64,000 bases of DNA from JAXGZG01 sp040771825. GTDB taxonomy: Bacteria > Bacillota > Sulfobacillia > Fermentithermobacillales > Fermentithermobacillaceae. The stretch is taken from positions 62,001 through 126,000 of the forward strand of contig JAXGZG010000005.1 in NCBI GenBank assembly GCA_040771825.1, given 5' to 3'. Below the pieces are notes generated by a model. That model worked only from the letters and a program-made list of their open reading frames with translations, was not told where the DNA came from and ran no database searches. This document shows positions 52,882 to 61,219 of the stretch, in pieces; positions within the stretch are counted from its first letter, which is position 1; every line of letters starts with the position of its first letter. The position numbers and the translations under genes were made by a program.

Positions 52882-54195
52882 CTACGGCCGCCTCGCCCAG
52901 CAACAGTGCTTTGCCTTACGCCCGCTGCCGCAGGGACACGGATCATTCCGTCCGACCCCTCGCCAGCGGGCTTGCGACTCGGCTCGCAGTTCGGTCATGA
53001 TTGCCGCCGGCGCCCGTCCGAGTCGCCTCAGTTCCACGATGCGCCTCAGAGGCTGCTCGACGTGGGCGAAAAATCTCTTCAGACCGCCACATAGATGGTT
53101 CAGTCCGGACTCGCCATCCTCCGCGGTGGCGAACCGGTCCTTGGGGCACCCGCCATTGCAGACCCCAAGCCATGTGCAGGCGCGGCACTGCTGCGGCAGG
53201 CGGTCCCGCTTGGCGTCACCGAATCGACGCTGTGCCGGCGAGTCGACCAACGCGCCAAGCGACGAGATCGCGATATCGTCCGATGCCAGGGTGCCGACAT
53301 CACCCGAGGGTGAGGTCCCAATGTAGCCGATGCGGTGCTCCGTCGCGACGAAGTGATCGCAAGAATACACTGCGCCGTCCTGCTCAACGATCAGCACCCT
53401 CCCGCAGGTTGGAGCCATCCAGCAGAGGTTGGCGTCTCCTCCCGACCACACGAGGGCCATCTCGGCCACCTGCTGTATCTCCAGACGCCCGATATCGTTC
53501 TTGATCCACTCGTCGAAAACTGCGCAGAGAAAGTCGCCATACCCCTCGGGAGTCACTGAGTCGGGTGCTACCTGTCCGTCCGGACCTCGCCGCACAATGG
53601 GGATGAACTGCATCCAGCCGGTATCCAGATCCCTTAGGGCCCGGTAGACGGCCACCGGTTCTTCCGCCCCCGTGGATGTCACCGTACACAGCAGGTCGGG
53701 CTGAATGCCGTGGGCTTGCAGACGTCGGGCAGCCGCGGCCACGCGTTCATGAGTGCCGCGGCCACCGTGGTCTCTTCTGTAGGTGTCATGCGTTCGCAGC
53801 GTGCCATCGATGCTCAGCCCGACGTCAAAGTTTGCCTCGGCCAAGAACGAACACCATGCCTCATCCAGCAGGGTGCCGTTTGTCTGCAAGTTATTCCAGC
53901 AACTCCACCCCGAAGGAAGGTAGCGCCGCTGTAACTCGACCGCCTTACGGTAGAAGTCGAGTCCGGCCAGGGTCGGTTCTCCCCCGTGCCAAGTGAACGA
54001 CACTACCGGCCCGGGGCTGGCTTCTATGTATTGACGGGTATAGGTCTCCAGAAGACCATCCGACATCTTGGGAGGAAGCTTATCGCCGTAGATATCCTCG
54101 GTCTCCAGGTAATAGCAATAGCTGCAGGTCAGGTTACAGCGCGGCCCGACCGGTTTTGCCATGACGGTGAACGGATCCATAGCTTTTGCAGGCAT
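52882..54195 (-). CDS. Anaerobic sulfatase-maturase-like radical SAM/SPASM protein with SEC-C tail
   Basis: A 437-residue radical SAM enzyme: CNLTCSYCYY holds the CxxxCxxC that binds the SAM iron-sulfur cluster, TWHGGEPTL, NLQTNGTLLD and LSIDG follow. The SPASM domain cysteines are visible (CWMAPTCGR, YSCDH, CRACTWLGVCNGGCPK, HLCGG). Residues ~420-433 add a SEC-C zinc motif, NDPCPCGSGRKAKHCC, not typical of this family. Such enzymes oxidise a Cys or Ser in sulfatases to formylglycine. The start overlaps the previous stop (TAATG), so it is coupled to the dienelactone hydrolase. No sulfatase is in the window. Confidence 0.88.
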   Translation of the reverse strand: MPAKAMDPFTVMAKPVGPRCNLTCSYCYYLETEDIYGDKLPPKMSDGLLETYTRQYIEASPGPVVSFTWHGGEPTLAGLDFYRKAVELQRRYLPSGWSCWNNLQTNGTLLDEAWCSFLAEANFDVGLSIDGTLRTHDTYRRDHGGRGTHERVAAAARRLQAHGIQPDLLCTVTSTGAEEPVAVYRALRDLDTGWMQFIPIVRRGPDGQVAPDSVTPEGYGDFLCAVFDEWIKNDIGRLEIQQVAEMALVWSGGDANLCWMAPTCGRVLIVEQDGAVYSCDHFVATEHRIGYIGTSPSGDVGTLASDDIAISSLGALVDSPAQRRFGDAKRDRLPQQCRACTWLGVCNGGCPKDRFATAEDGESGLNHLCGGLKRFFAHVEQPLRRIVELRRLGRAPAAIMTELRAESQARWRGVGRNDPCPCGSGRKAKHCCWARRP

Positions 54196-54962
54196 TAGCC
54201 GCTGAGATGCTTCCCGAAAAACTCAAAGACTTTCTCCCATGAATCCATCGCCTGCCGCGGCCGGTAGCGTTCAGTATGATAATACCAGAACCCGTGCCCC
54301 GCGCCGTCGTAGCGATGGAACTCATAGGCCTTCCCATGCTGCTTAAGGGCCGCTTCGTGGATATCCACCTCTTCTGGCGGAGGAGACTGGTCGTCGTTGC
54401 CAAAGATCCCCAATAGGGGGCAGCCCAACTGATCGGTATAGTCGATTGGCGCCACCGGTTGGGCAGGCGTCAGTTTCTCTTTGGAGGCAACCACACGGCC
54501 ACCCCAGCAGTCGACGGCGGCATTGAGACCGCTCACCTTGCACGCCGCCAAGAATGCGTGGCGGCCGCCTGAGCACGTGCCGATCACGCCCACTCTGCCG
54601 CTTGAATAGGGCAAGCTCTTGAGGTGCCGCAGAGCGCCTTCGCAATCCCCCATCACGCTGTCGTCGGAGACGCCACCTGCCTCACGGGCCTTGGCCGCAA
54701 TCTCCTCAGGCGTCCCGTGTCCAAATCGGCAGTAGATGTCGGGGCAAAGAGTCAGATAGCCGTGATGGGCGAAGCGGCGGGTCGTCTCGCGGTAGAACTC
54801 ATCCCACCCGGGCATATGCGGGATCAAAATGATGCCTGGGTACGGACCTTCCCCAAGGGGGCGCGAGAAGTAGGCGTGGATGCTGTCGCCATTGTGGCCA
54901 GCCATACTGACTGTCTCAGCCAACATCCCTTCATAAGCATCGGTTCGTCTGCTGTTCCACAT
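54195..54962 (-). CDS. Dienelactone hydrolase family protein
   Basis: A 255-residue alpha/beta hydrolase: IILIPHMPGWDEF, GTCSGGRHAF with Cys in the nucleophile position as in classical dienelactone hydrolase, and GAGHGFWYY with the catalytic His; the Asp is probably in FGNDDQSPP. It hydrolyses lactones or esters. First gene of a two-gene operon with the radical SAM maturase. A poor ribosome site precedes the ATG at 54962, with an AAGGAGG farther up in the leader. Confidence 0.85.
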   Translation of the reverse strand: MWNSRRTDAYEGMLAETVSMAGHNGDSIHAYFSRPLGEGPYPGIILIPHMPGWDEFYRETTRRFAHHGYLTLCPDIYCRFGHGTPEEIAAKAREAGGVSDDSVMGDCEGALRHLKSLPYSSGRVGVIGTCSGGRHAFLAACKVSGLNAAVDCWGGRVVASKEKLTPAQPVAPIDYTDQLGCPLLGIFGNDDQSPPPEEVDIHEAALKQHGKAYEFHRYDGAGHGFWYYHTERYRPRQAMDSWEKVFEFFGKHLSG

Positions 54963-55280
54963 AGCTAAACCTCCTTTCTGTGCTCCTGTCTATCTTTCCG
55001 CCAGCCCTGTTGCCAATCCTCCTGTGATCGCTCTAGTCTCCCCCCGCGTCCTAGTCAGTGCTCTCAAACGCTGTCCAATACTGATATGTCGGCGGGGAGT
55101 CCCCTCCCCGCCAACAACGTATCAAAACACAGCGCCCGACCTGCGACCGTGCCCGGATTTGAAGCAAGGTTACATATTCAGAATCTCTACGGCCACGAAT
55201 CCGAACACCATGCCTCTCTACCGCCCCTCATCAAGTTGAGTACGCTCCGCTCTGCACCTCATCATCATGAACCCATCCTT

Positions 55281-55321
55281 CCCTGCCCCTCATCACAGTA
55301 AACTCGCTTCAAACCAGAGCG
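55281..55321. repeat. Dispersed 41-bp repeat, copy 1
   Basis: About 30 of 41 positions match 57610-57650, sharing CCCCTCATC and CGCTTCAAA cores and the GAGCG end. Related CCTCATC units occur nearby (55230-55270). Confidence 0.5.
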
Positions 55322-55472
55322 GCCACCTTCGGATGCTTCGCGCGAGCTTCTCCAAATCCCGGACCTCGCCTCAATCTAAGACACCCTCGCGTAGAGGCCT
55401 CCCCTCCCCGTACCTAATCGCGACGAAAGAGCTCGATATCGTAGCTCCTACCGCAAACGGGGGGACAGGGGA

Positions 55473-55580
55473 GCTGAGGGGCAGGCAGAAGGAGGCGGGC
55501 TGAGCGGGCAGGCCAGAAGAGTGCGGGTTGAGGGGACTGGCCGAAGGGTGCGGACGAATGGGGGCGCGCCGAGGGTGCGG
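55473..55580. repeat. Degenerate ~27-bp tandem repeat, four units
   Basis: Units 55473-55498, 55499-55526, 55527-55553 and 55554-55580 share GCTGAGG-type starts, a central CAGG/CTGG/GCGC and end in GTGCGG. Unit identity is moderate and decays to the right. Confidence 0.55.
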
Positions 55581-55605
55581 GGACAAACACCGCGCGGATG
55601 AAGGC

Positions 55606-55826
55606 TCATCCCCGTTCCGCGGTGCGTTTCTCCTCCGTAGCGGTTTTCTGCGTAGCCATCTTCTCGGCTCTATCAACCTTGGCCGCGTAGTTCTCGCAAA
55701 TCCTGTTCAGCACCTTGATGTACGGGCCGTTCATATCGACATACCCACGCTTGAGGTGGAGGATGGCCGCGTCCATTGAAATGAGCGAATTGCGGCAAAA
55801 GGACGAAGGACGTCTTCGTGGTTGCT
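55606..55826 (-). pseudogene. LytTR DNA-binding domain C-terminal remnant (tentative)
   Basis: The open part of the frame reads SSFCRNSLISMDAAILHLKRG, YVDMNGPYIKVLNRICENYAAK and a charged tail. This pattern, FxRxxxSxIxxMDxxxxLxxxYVxMNG followed by IxVxxRxxxxY, is that of a LytTR domain C-terminal half. A TGA closes the frame upstream at about 55827 and there is no ribosome site. An ATG at 55776 gives 56 residues. Recognition is by eye only. Confidence 0.4.
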
Positions 55827-55842
55827 CAAGTGACTGGGATGG

Positions 55843-56124
55843 TTACCTGTGCTCGCGATCGATTGAGACGACTTGCGCCTCGCTGTTCGCCTCCACGAAG
55901 TGGATCACGCTATCGAGGATGCTATCTGCCTGCGCACCGTTGGCGGCAATGGCGGCGACGCCAATGATGATTGACTGATGGATATCCTGGTCGCCCACCT
56001 CGGCCGCAGATACATTGAACTGGCTGCGTACTCTGGAGAGCAGACTCCTAACCTCCATGCGTTTCTCCTTTAGGGAGTGAACCCACGGGACGTGCAGGCT
56101 TATGGTCATGGCTGCGATGATCAT
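55843..56124 (-). CDS. DUF503 family protein
   Basis: A 93-residue protein beginning MIIAAMTISLHVPWVHSLKEKRM, the DUF503/YlxP signature, then RSLLSRVRSQFNVSAAEVG and a beta-rich end. YlxP is linked to ribosome assembly in Firmicutes (often beside rbfA or infB), but here it stands alone. No ribosome site precedes the ATG. Instead a TGCTATACT extended -10 lies six bases upstream (see promoter entry), suggesting a leaderless transcript. Confidence 0.87.
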   Translation of the reverse strand: MIIAAMTISLHVPWVHSLKEKRMEVRSLLSRVRSQFNVSAAEVGDQDIHQSIIIGVAAIAANGAQADSILDSVIHFVEANSEAQVVSIDREHR

Positions 56125-56130
56125 GTTGGC

Positions 56131-56139
56131 AGTATAGCA
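56131..56139 (-). promoter_or_regulatory. Extended -10 promoter of the DUF503 gene, possibly leaderless
   Basis: On the minus strand TGCTATACT (TATACT at 56131-56136) lies six bases before the DUF503 ATG. No good -35 is seen at 17-18 bp, which fits an extended -10 promoter. Transcription would start at or next to the ATG. Confidence 0.5.
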
Positions 56140-56284
56140 CATCAAGAAAGCGATCTGATTACCTTCGGCAGCATGCCGGAGACAACAAGGCATATCCCAG
56201 ATCGAGCCAGACCACGGTATCTTCAGCATGCTAATGGCCGTCTTCCTGGGTGCTCCATGCCGCGTTCGAAGGAATCTTGAGATG

Positions 56285-56535
56285 GTCCATACAACTACTA
56301 GGTAAGAGGGACCTTTCGACAGAGCAAAAACTTGAAGACTTGCGCTACCTGTTCGAGATCATACGGGACAACCATCCGTACATCGAGCTAAAAGCCCGGG
56401 TTGAGGGTTATAACTGGCTCGAGCACGAAAAGCAATTCGAGGATGCGGTCCGGGCCAGCCGAAACGATAGAGAATTCGCCCAGGCAATTCAGCGGATGCT
56501 GCTCATGCTTAACAACGGTCACACGTCCGGTGATA
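56285..56535 (+). pseudogene. S41 (C-terminal processing) peptidase N-terminal remnant
   Basis: The frame open from 56250 reads LSTEQKLEDLRYLFEIIRDNHPYIEL, LEHEKQFEDAV and a LNNGHTS motif, the N-terminal cap of S41 peptidases such as tail-specific proteases (short quotes from a longer match). The catalytic Ser/Lys domain is absent: past residue ~95 the frame runs into the 3' end of the methyltransferase on the other strand. No ribosome site is visible. Confidence 0.65.
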
Positions 56536-56585
56536 CAACTCTCCTGGTGCTTTTGATTGACGCGGGTCTCCAATGGGGCCGCCTT

Positions 56586-57524
56586 TCACCTTTTCACGCC
56601 GGACGCCACCAGAGTATCCTTCCCCATCCCACAGACGGACGGATGACGATCAAACCTATAGCACATATCCAGGAACTGCGTCCGCAAAGCAGGGGTAAAC
56701 AGGAGCTTCTTCAGGAAAGGCTGGGGGATGCTCCGTGACAGTGCCCCTGGGCCAGCTAATCTAATGTCTCGTAGCCCCGCCTCCTGCAAGACATGTGCCA
56801 GCTCCTCCGGCAAAAAGCAATATGTGACCGGCCAAGGCGTCCCGCCGCGCTCCATCTTCGCGTAGACTGCGTCCGGGTCTTCAAGCAGGCCAGTGTCAAG
56901 GAAGCGCTCTTGATCCTCGAAGTCAGGACACCATGCTTCCCACGTTTCCCTGGTTGGAGCCGGATACCACTTCAGGAGCGGGTCACCGTCGTCTTGCTCA
57001 ACAAGATACTGGCGCTTCTGCGCCGGATTATACGAGTATGGAAGAAACCCCAACCTGCCGGCCACGCTGACCACGACAGCCTTCCGAGCAACCCGGACAA
57101 GGTCAGAAAGCACTTGGTTCTGCTTCGGGTACACGTACGATACGGGAGCATCGACGCTGACCACCAGGTCGAACCTGTCGTCGGGGTACCGAGCGAGGTC
57201 AGTGATGCGCGAGTTCACGAAGACCATACGATCAAGAACTCCTGCCGCTTCAGCCAATTCTCTGGCCTTTGTCAGCATGGAATCAGATACGTCCAGATGA
57301 GTAACCTCCAAACCTCGTTTTGCCAGTGGTATGCTGAATCGCCCTACTCCCGCCCCAGCATCAAGAACAGTAGTCAAACCGATCAACAAGGAATCGATCG
57401 CACGATCGAGATGGTCTTTCTGAATGATGTCATCCATGAACAAGCTCTCTCGTCTGGATTCCTCTTCGCCTTTCGTGGGCAGATTCCAGAATCTCGCAGC
57501 TACATCCTCATAATCTCGTGACAC
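56586..57524 (-). CDS. Class I SAM-dependent methyltransferase
   Basis: A 312-residue protein: motif I VLDAGAGVGRFSIPLA, VTHLDVSDSML, DRFDLVVSVDAPVSYVYP and a large C-terminal half with ESxD-type sequence. Resembles small-molecule or tRNA-independent methyltransferases of Firmicutes; target unknown. The GTG at 57524 has GGAGGAG eight bases upstream and is preferred over an earlier GTG at 57545. The 3' end cuts the S41 remnant. Confidence 0.85.
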   Translation of the reverse strand: MSRDYEDVAARFWNLPTKGEEESRRESLFMDDIIQKDHLDRAIDSLLIGLTTVLDAGAGVGRFSIPLAKRGLEVTHLDVSDSMLTKARELAEAAGVLDRMVFVNSRITDLARYPDDRFDLVVSVDAPVSYVYPKQNQVLSDLVRVARKAVVVSVAGRLGFLPYSYNPAQKRQYLVEQDDGDPLLKWYPAPTRETWEAWCPDFEDQERFLDTGLLEDPDAVYAKMERGGTPWPVTYCFLPEELAHVLQEAGLRDIRLAGPGALSRSIPQPFLKKLLFTPALRTQFLDMCYRFDRHPSVCGMGKDTLVASGVKR

Positions 57525-57884
57525 TCGGCTCACTCCTCCATCCACAGTGTAAGTCTACTCCTCAACTCACCGTGCTCGGCCGTGCCCTCATCACCGTGAG
57601 GCCGCCCCTCCCCACCCCTCATCGCGGTGCGCCCGCTTCAAAAGGGAGCGTCCACCCAAGACCATCTAGCGGACCCCATCCTAGTCGCAGACGGATACCC
57701 GTTCGCGTTTACGGGCTATTTCCTCCTCCCCATACATCCACAAGTATTCTTCTACCTCGAGGTCGAATCCGAGTCTTCTCGCCATTTCAAAAGCGGTCTT
57801 GTCAAAGGTATCTATGGAGAGACAACTCGGGCCGCGATAATCCAGATTGCTGCGCCATCGCTGCGTTATTTGGTCGGGGCGATG
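57525..57884. other. Intergenic region with a repeat and a gene tail
   Basis: About 360 bp. It carries repeat copy 2 (57610-57650) and a minus-strand open frame 57681-57785 (34 codons; ARRLGFDLEVEEYLW, then EEEIARKRERV) with protein-like composition but no start signal, probably the tail of a lost gene. Confidence 0.4.
57610..57650. repeat. Dispersed 41-bp repeat, copy 2
   Basis: Partner of 55281-55321 in the same orientation, about 73% identical. It is flanked by a second related CCTCATCACCGTGAGG unit at 57587. Confidence 0.5.
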
Positions 57885-60755
57885 TCATGAGAGTAATGAG
57901 ACAAAACTGAGCGCCCTTTCATAGATCTCGGCATATTTCAGCCGCTTTGCAGAGGCCCAATGGGCTTCAAAATTAGATAGATATTCTCCCTTGTAAAGCG
58001 ACAGGATCGTTTGCGCCCCTTTGCGGTTTCCATTTTGCTCAAAGTCCCGGGCGGCCTCCTCAAGAAGGTCGGCATCAGTCGCAATTTCGTCCCGCCGGAT
58101 GCTGTAATGTCTCCCGATATTTACGACGGGGTTTTCCAGGCCGAGCGCGGAAAGGTCCTTTTTTATGTAGGACAGATTTACGCCGATCAGCTTCTTCACG
58201 TCGTTGGAGTCCGAGTCGTACCAAAGCGCCTCATAGATCTGTTCCTTTGTGACGCCCCTGTCCCCCGCGTCAAGTAGAAAGGCCAGAAGCTCGCGCTCTT
58301 TTTTCGAGTGCGTTTTGAGCGGTCTCCTTCTGTCCTGATACGGGAAAACGAAAAACCCGCCCAAGGTCGCAACATAGGCTTTTTTGACTGCAAAACCGGC
58401 GAAAGCCATCATCTCCCGCGTGATCTCGGGCTCAATCCCGCTAGACAAAGCAAATTCGAGGATGGGGTCATAAGCCTTTCGCATCCTAAAAAACTCATAG
58501 CTGCCGTTTTCATGACAGAGCGGCAGAAAACGCTTGGTAAGGCGGGAGGCCTCCTCATAGTCCCCGCGCGCCAGGGCGATCCTCGCCAGAAGGCCATAAG
58601 CCAGCGTCCCGATCATCATCATGTCCGCCCGCTCCCCGATTTCTATGGAACGCTTCGCGCAGTCGGCGGCGCGTTCATAATCAGATACGATCCCGAAATA
58701 ATGAAAAAGCCTGCCCAGCGCGATGGTCTTAAAATAATCGCTGACCTTGGGGATATCCTCACATATTTTGTCTATGATTTCTTCTTTGTCCCCGGCGGCA
58801 AACAAAAGGCCGTATATATTATACAGAAATTTCGCCAGATTCATCTGCAGCTGGGTTTTCCTATAGAGCGGCGCATATTCGCTTGCCAGGGTAAAATACC
58901 GAACGGTCTTCTCAAAGGTCGCGCTACCCCCGTTTAGCCGATCGATGCTGGTGTTTTGGAAGTGTATTTCTGCCGCGAGCAAGTAACCCATCCAAAGCTC
59001 CTCATATCTTCCGGCACTCCTGAGTCGAGAGAGTTCGGCAGTCACCATGGCGACTGCCCTGTCACGCTGCCCGAGCATCTGATAAGCCTTTGCCACGCAG
59101 ATATCGACACTGTGCATGTCCAGATATGATCGTTCGTTTGCCTGCATCTCCAAGGACTTTTCATAACAGTAAACGGAATCCTTCATCCGGCCCGCGACGA
59201 AATGAATCACGCTCAAATATCGCTCGTACCAGGCCCTTACCTTGATATTGCCCGATTTGGCGCAGGCTTCGACCATCCGGCGGCAAAGGGCATAGGCTTC
59301 TTTTATCTGCGAGTTCCAGCACAGGTTATAGATCTTTTCGATCACAACGCCGTAGGAGCGCTCGGACGCGGGATCGTCAAGCTCTGCGATCAACTCGTCC
59401 AGCAGCTTGTTTGATTCCTCGAAGGAGATGAAGTTCCGAAGCACCCGCGCCTTGTGCGTCATGGCCTCAACATAAAGCTCGCGGTCGTCTTTACAAAGTT
59501 GCGGGATCGCCGCATCCAGGCAGGCGGAGGCTTCGGTGAAGTTCCCGATGCTAGATAAATAAACACCTTTTGCGACCAGAAGTTCCCGGTCTGAAGCCAC
59601 GCCCTCGTCCCCGAGCGCCTGAAACCATACCCTCAGCTCATGAAAACTGCCTTTCTTGACATAGTCCCGGTAGCAGATGAGGATAATCTGCCGGAGCCTT
59701 TGGCTGTCTTTCAATCGTATTGCGTATTTTGTGGCCTCGGAAAACTGCTTTCTTTCGAAGTAATAATCGGCAGCACGCTTCTGCAGCAGGTCGGATCGCG
59801 CACTGTCAGTATTTTTCAAGAGATAGTCCCGAAACAGGGTGTGATAGCGGTAATAACCGCCCTCGGTCTTGATCGTGAAAATATTGCGCGTCACAAGGCT
59901 TTCCAAAATAAGCCGTGTATTTTTTCGGTCCAGAAGCACGTTTAGCATCTCGGGCTCAAGCTCCTCAAAGCACGCGGAGCTTTTGAGAAAATCTGCCGTT
60001 TCGGGTGAAAGACGGCTCAGGCACTCATAGAAAAGGTAGGAATAGAGCGCCTCGCTGCTACGGGCGCGGACATCGTCCATCGAGACGCCGTTTTCCAGAA
60101 GCACCTTAAAGGAACCGACAGCGATGGGCCATCCTTCCGTTAGGCGGTAGATGTCCGCATCGGCAAAGCCCAGGATTTTCGCAGTCTCGTCCATAGTGAA
60201 AGCAAGGTCCTTTTGCGCAAGCTCCAAAATGCCGCCCCTGACGCGGAAAGGCGCGAAATCCTGCCACGGGACCTCGCGGCTCGACAGACAGAAGCGGATG
60301 TGTTCGGGGCTGTATTTCACGATGCATGCGATCAGCGCGTGGACCTCTGGCGCATCTATGGTGTGGAGATCGTCCAGAAAAATCACGCACTCCTTGCGAT
60401 AATTCTCGATGCTGCTGATGAAAGCGTTGGAAATGATTGTGATGAAGTTGCTGTTCTTTTCAAAAGGCAGATATTCCGACGCGTTAAAGGCATAATCGGG
60501 AAAGGTCTGCCGAATAGCCATGCTCAAGAGGTCGAGAAAGGAAAAAACGTCGCTTTCCCCGTCCAGGATGGCCCAAACGGAGCTCGGCGCGCAGAATGCA
60601 ATCTGAGACAGCAGGGTGGTTTTGCCGTAGCCCGCCCCGGCGTGTATATAGGTAAGCTGCCTTGGGTTCTCCAACACGGCGTTGACAAGACCTTTTCTCA
60701 TTAACTCTCCTGCGGCAGCCTTAGGAACTGTCAGCCTGACACTCGATATACTCAC
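57885..60755 (-). CDS. MalT-like NTPase/TPR regulator with C-terminal winged helix and BTAD
   Basis: About 956 residues. N-terminal STAND/NB-ARC-type ATPase: Walker A AGAGYGKTTLL (about residues 40-50), Walker B VIFLDDLHTID and CLSSREVPW. The middle (residues ~340-810) is a TPR-like helical array with repeated FxEAxxxxxxA and YxExLxLxxxxL patterns. The C-terminal part is not the LuxR helix-turn-helix of MalT but an OmpR-type winged helix (KERELLAFLLDAGDRGVTKEQIYEALW and VNLSYIKKDLSALG, shortened here) followed by a BTAD-like segment (LLEEAARDFEQNG, SLYKGEYLSNF). Start chosen: GTG 60755, with GGGGGCGAG upstream; ATG 60785 is also possible. Likely activates the divergent surface-protein genes. 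Confidence 0.87.
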   Translation of the reverse strand: MSISSVRLTVPKAAAGELMRKGLVNAVLENPRQLTYIHAGAGYGKTTLLSQIAFCAPSSVWAILDGESDVFSFLDLLSMAIRQTFPDYAFNASEYLPFEKNSNFITIISNAFISSIENYRKECVIFLDDLHTIDAPEVHALIACIVKYSPEHIRFCLSSREVPWQDFAPFRVRGGILELAQKDLAFTMDETAKILGFADADIYRLTEGWPIAVGSFKVLLENGVSMDDVRARSSEALYSYLFYECLSRLSPETADFLKSSACFEELEPEMLNVLLDRKNTRLILESLVTRNIFTIKTEGGYYRYHTLFRDYLLKNTDSARSDLLQKRAADYYFERKQFSEATKYAIRLKDSQRLRQIILICYRDYVKKGSFHELRVWFQALGDEGVASDRELLVAKGVYLSSIGNFTEASACLDAAIPQLCKDDRELYVEAMTHKARVLRNFISFEESNKLLDELIAELDDPASERSYGVVIEKIYNLCWNSQIKEAYALCRRMVEACAKSGNIKVRAWYERYLSVIHFVAGRMKDSVYCYEKSLEMQANERSYLDMHSVDICVAKAYQMLGQRDRAVAMVTAELSRLRSAGRYEELWMGYLLAAEIHFQNTSIDRLNGGSATFEKTVRYFTLASEYAPLYRKTQLQMNLAKFLYNIYGLLFAAGDKEEIIDKICEDIPKVSDYFKTIALGRLFHYFGIVSDYERAADCAKRSIEIGERADMMMIGTLAYGLLARIALARGDYEEASRLTKRFLPLCHENGSYEFFRMRKAYDPILEFALSSGIEPEITREMMAFAGFAVKKAYVATLGGFFVFPYQDRRRPLKTHSKKERELLAFLLDAGDRGVTKEQIYEALWYDSDSNDVKKLIGVNLSYIKKDLSALGLENPVVNIGRHYSIRRDEIATDADLLEEAARDFEQNGNRKGAQTILSLYKGEYLSNFEAHWASAKRLKYAEIYERALSFVSLLS

Positions 60756-60818
60756 CCTTATCTCGCCCCCTACACATTTTGACATAATGCGATACGAATT
60801 TGCATGCATCTGGCCTTT

Positions 60819-60854
60819 ATTAGCGGTTTCGTTAGCGGTTTCATTAGCGGTTTT
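60819..60854. promoter_or_regulatory. Three tandem 12-bp direct repeats between divergent units
   Basis: ATTAGCGGTTTC (60819), GTTAGCGGTTTC (60831) and ATTAGCGGTTTT (60843) stand without gaps, 64 bp from the regulator start and 77 bp before the cysteine-rich gene. Near one helical turn per unit on one DNA face fits a multimeric activator of SARP/BTAD type. Binding is inferred. Confidence 0.6.
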
Positions 60855-60930
60855 CGCTTTACAGTTAGAGCGGTCGGACCGTGGGGCCGGCTATCTTAAC
60901 GTCGAACAGATTCTGAAGGGTGTTGGCGCG

Positions 60931-61218
60931 ATGGAAAACAGAAAAGAGCAGGCCAAAAGACCCAGCGTCAAACCTGCGGAGCGGGCGCCGGAAACCTTGG
61001 GTCGCGCTTGTCCCTGCGGCGTACCGGAAAACGAGTTTCCGTGTATGGATAACTGCTTTCGGAAAAGCGCCGCCGCGCCGGACGGCGGGTACGAGGCGCT
61101 CTGCCCGCATTGCGGCATATGGACTTCCTTACCGGAGGGAGCGGCCCTCAAAGTGACCCGTATTTTTGACTGTGCCTTGATGGGTTATGGCAAGCGAGTA
61201 ACCGAGGAGGATAGGTAA
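60931..61218 (+). CDS. Small cysteine-rich protein
   Basis: A 95-residue product from an ATG at 60931 with AAGGG 12 bases upstream. The frame is open further left to 60682, but that part is the translated repeats and is not believable. The protein has a basic N-terminus, CPCGVPENEFPCMDNC, CPHC and one further Cys near the C-terminus, suggesting a metal-binding mini-domain. Its TAA ends one base before the ATG of the giant surface protein, so the two are translationally coupled. No family recognised. Confidence 0.6.
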   Translation: MENRKEQAKRPSVKPAERAPETLGRACPCGVPENEFPCMDNCFRKSAAAPDGGYEALCPHCGIWTSLPEGAALKVTRIFDCALMGYGKRVTEEDR

Positions 61219-61219
61219 A

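Larger units (their letters stand above)
54963..55605. other. Low-information region with degenerate repeats
   Basis: 643 bp, C/T-rich then G-rich on the plus strand. It holds the GATGAGGGG-type repeat (55281-55321) and a degenerate ~27-bp tandem repeat (55473-55580). No gene supportable. Confidence 0.5.

Noticed and set aside
60682..60930. Longer start for the small cysteine-rich protein (hydrophobic N-terminus with LAVSLAVSLAV)
   Set aside because: This N-terminus is the translation of the 12-bp repeats and reaches back into the divergent regulator; an ATG at 60931 is more natural.
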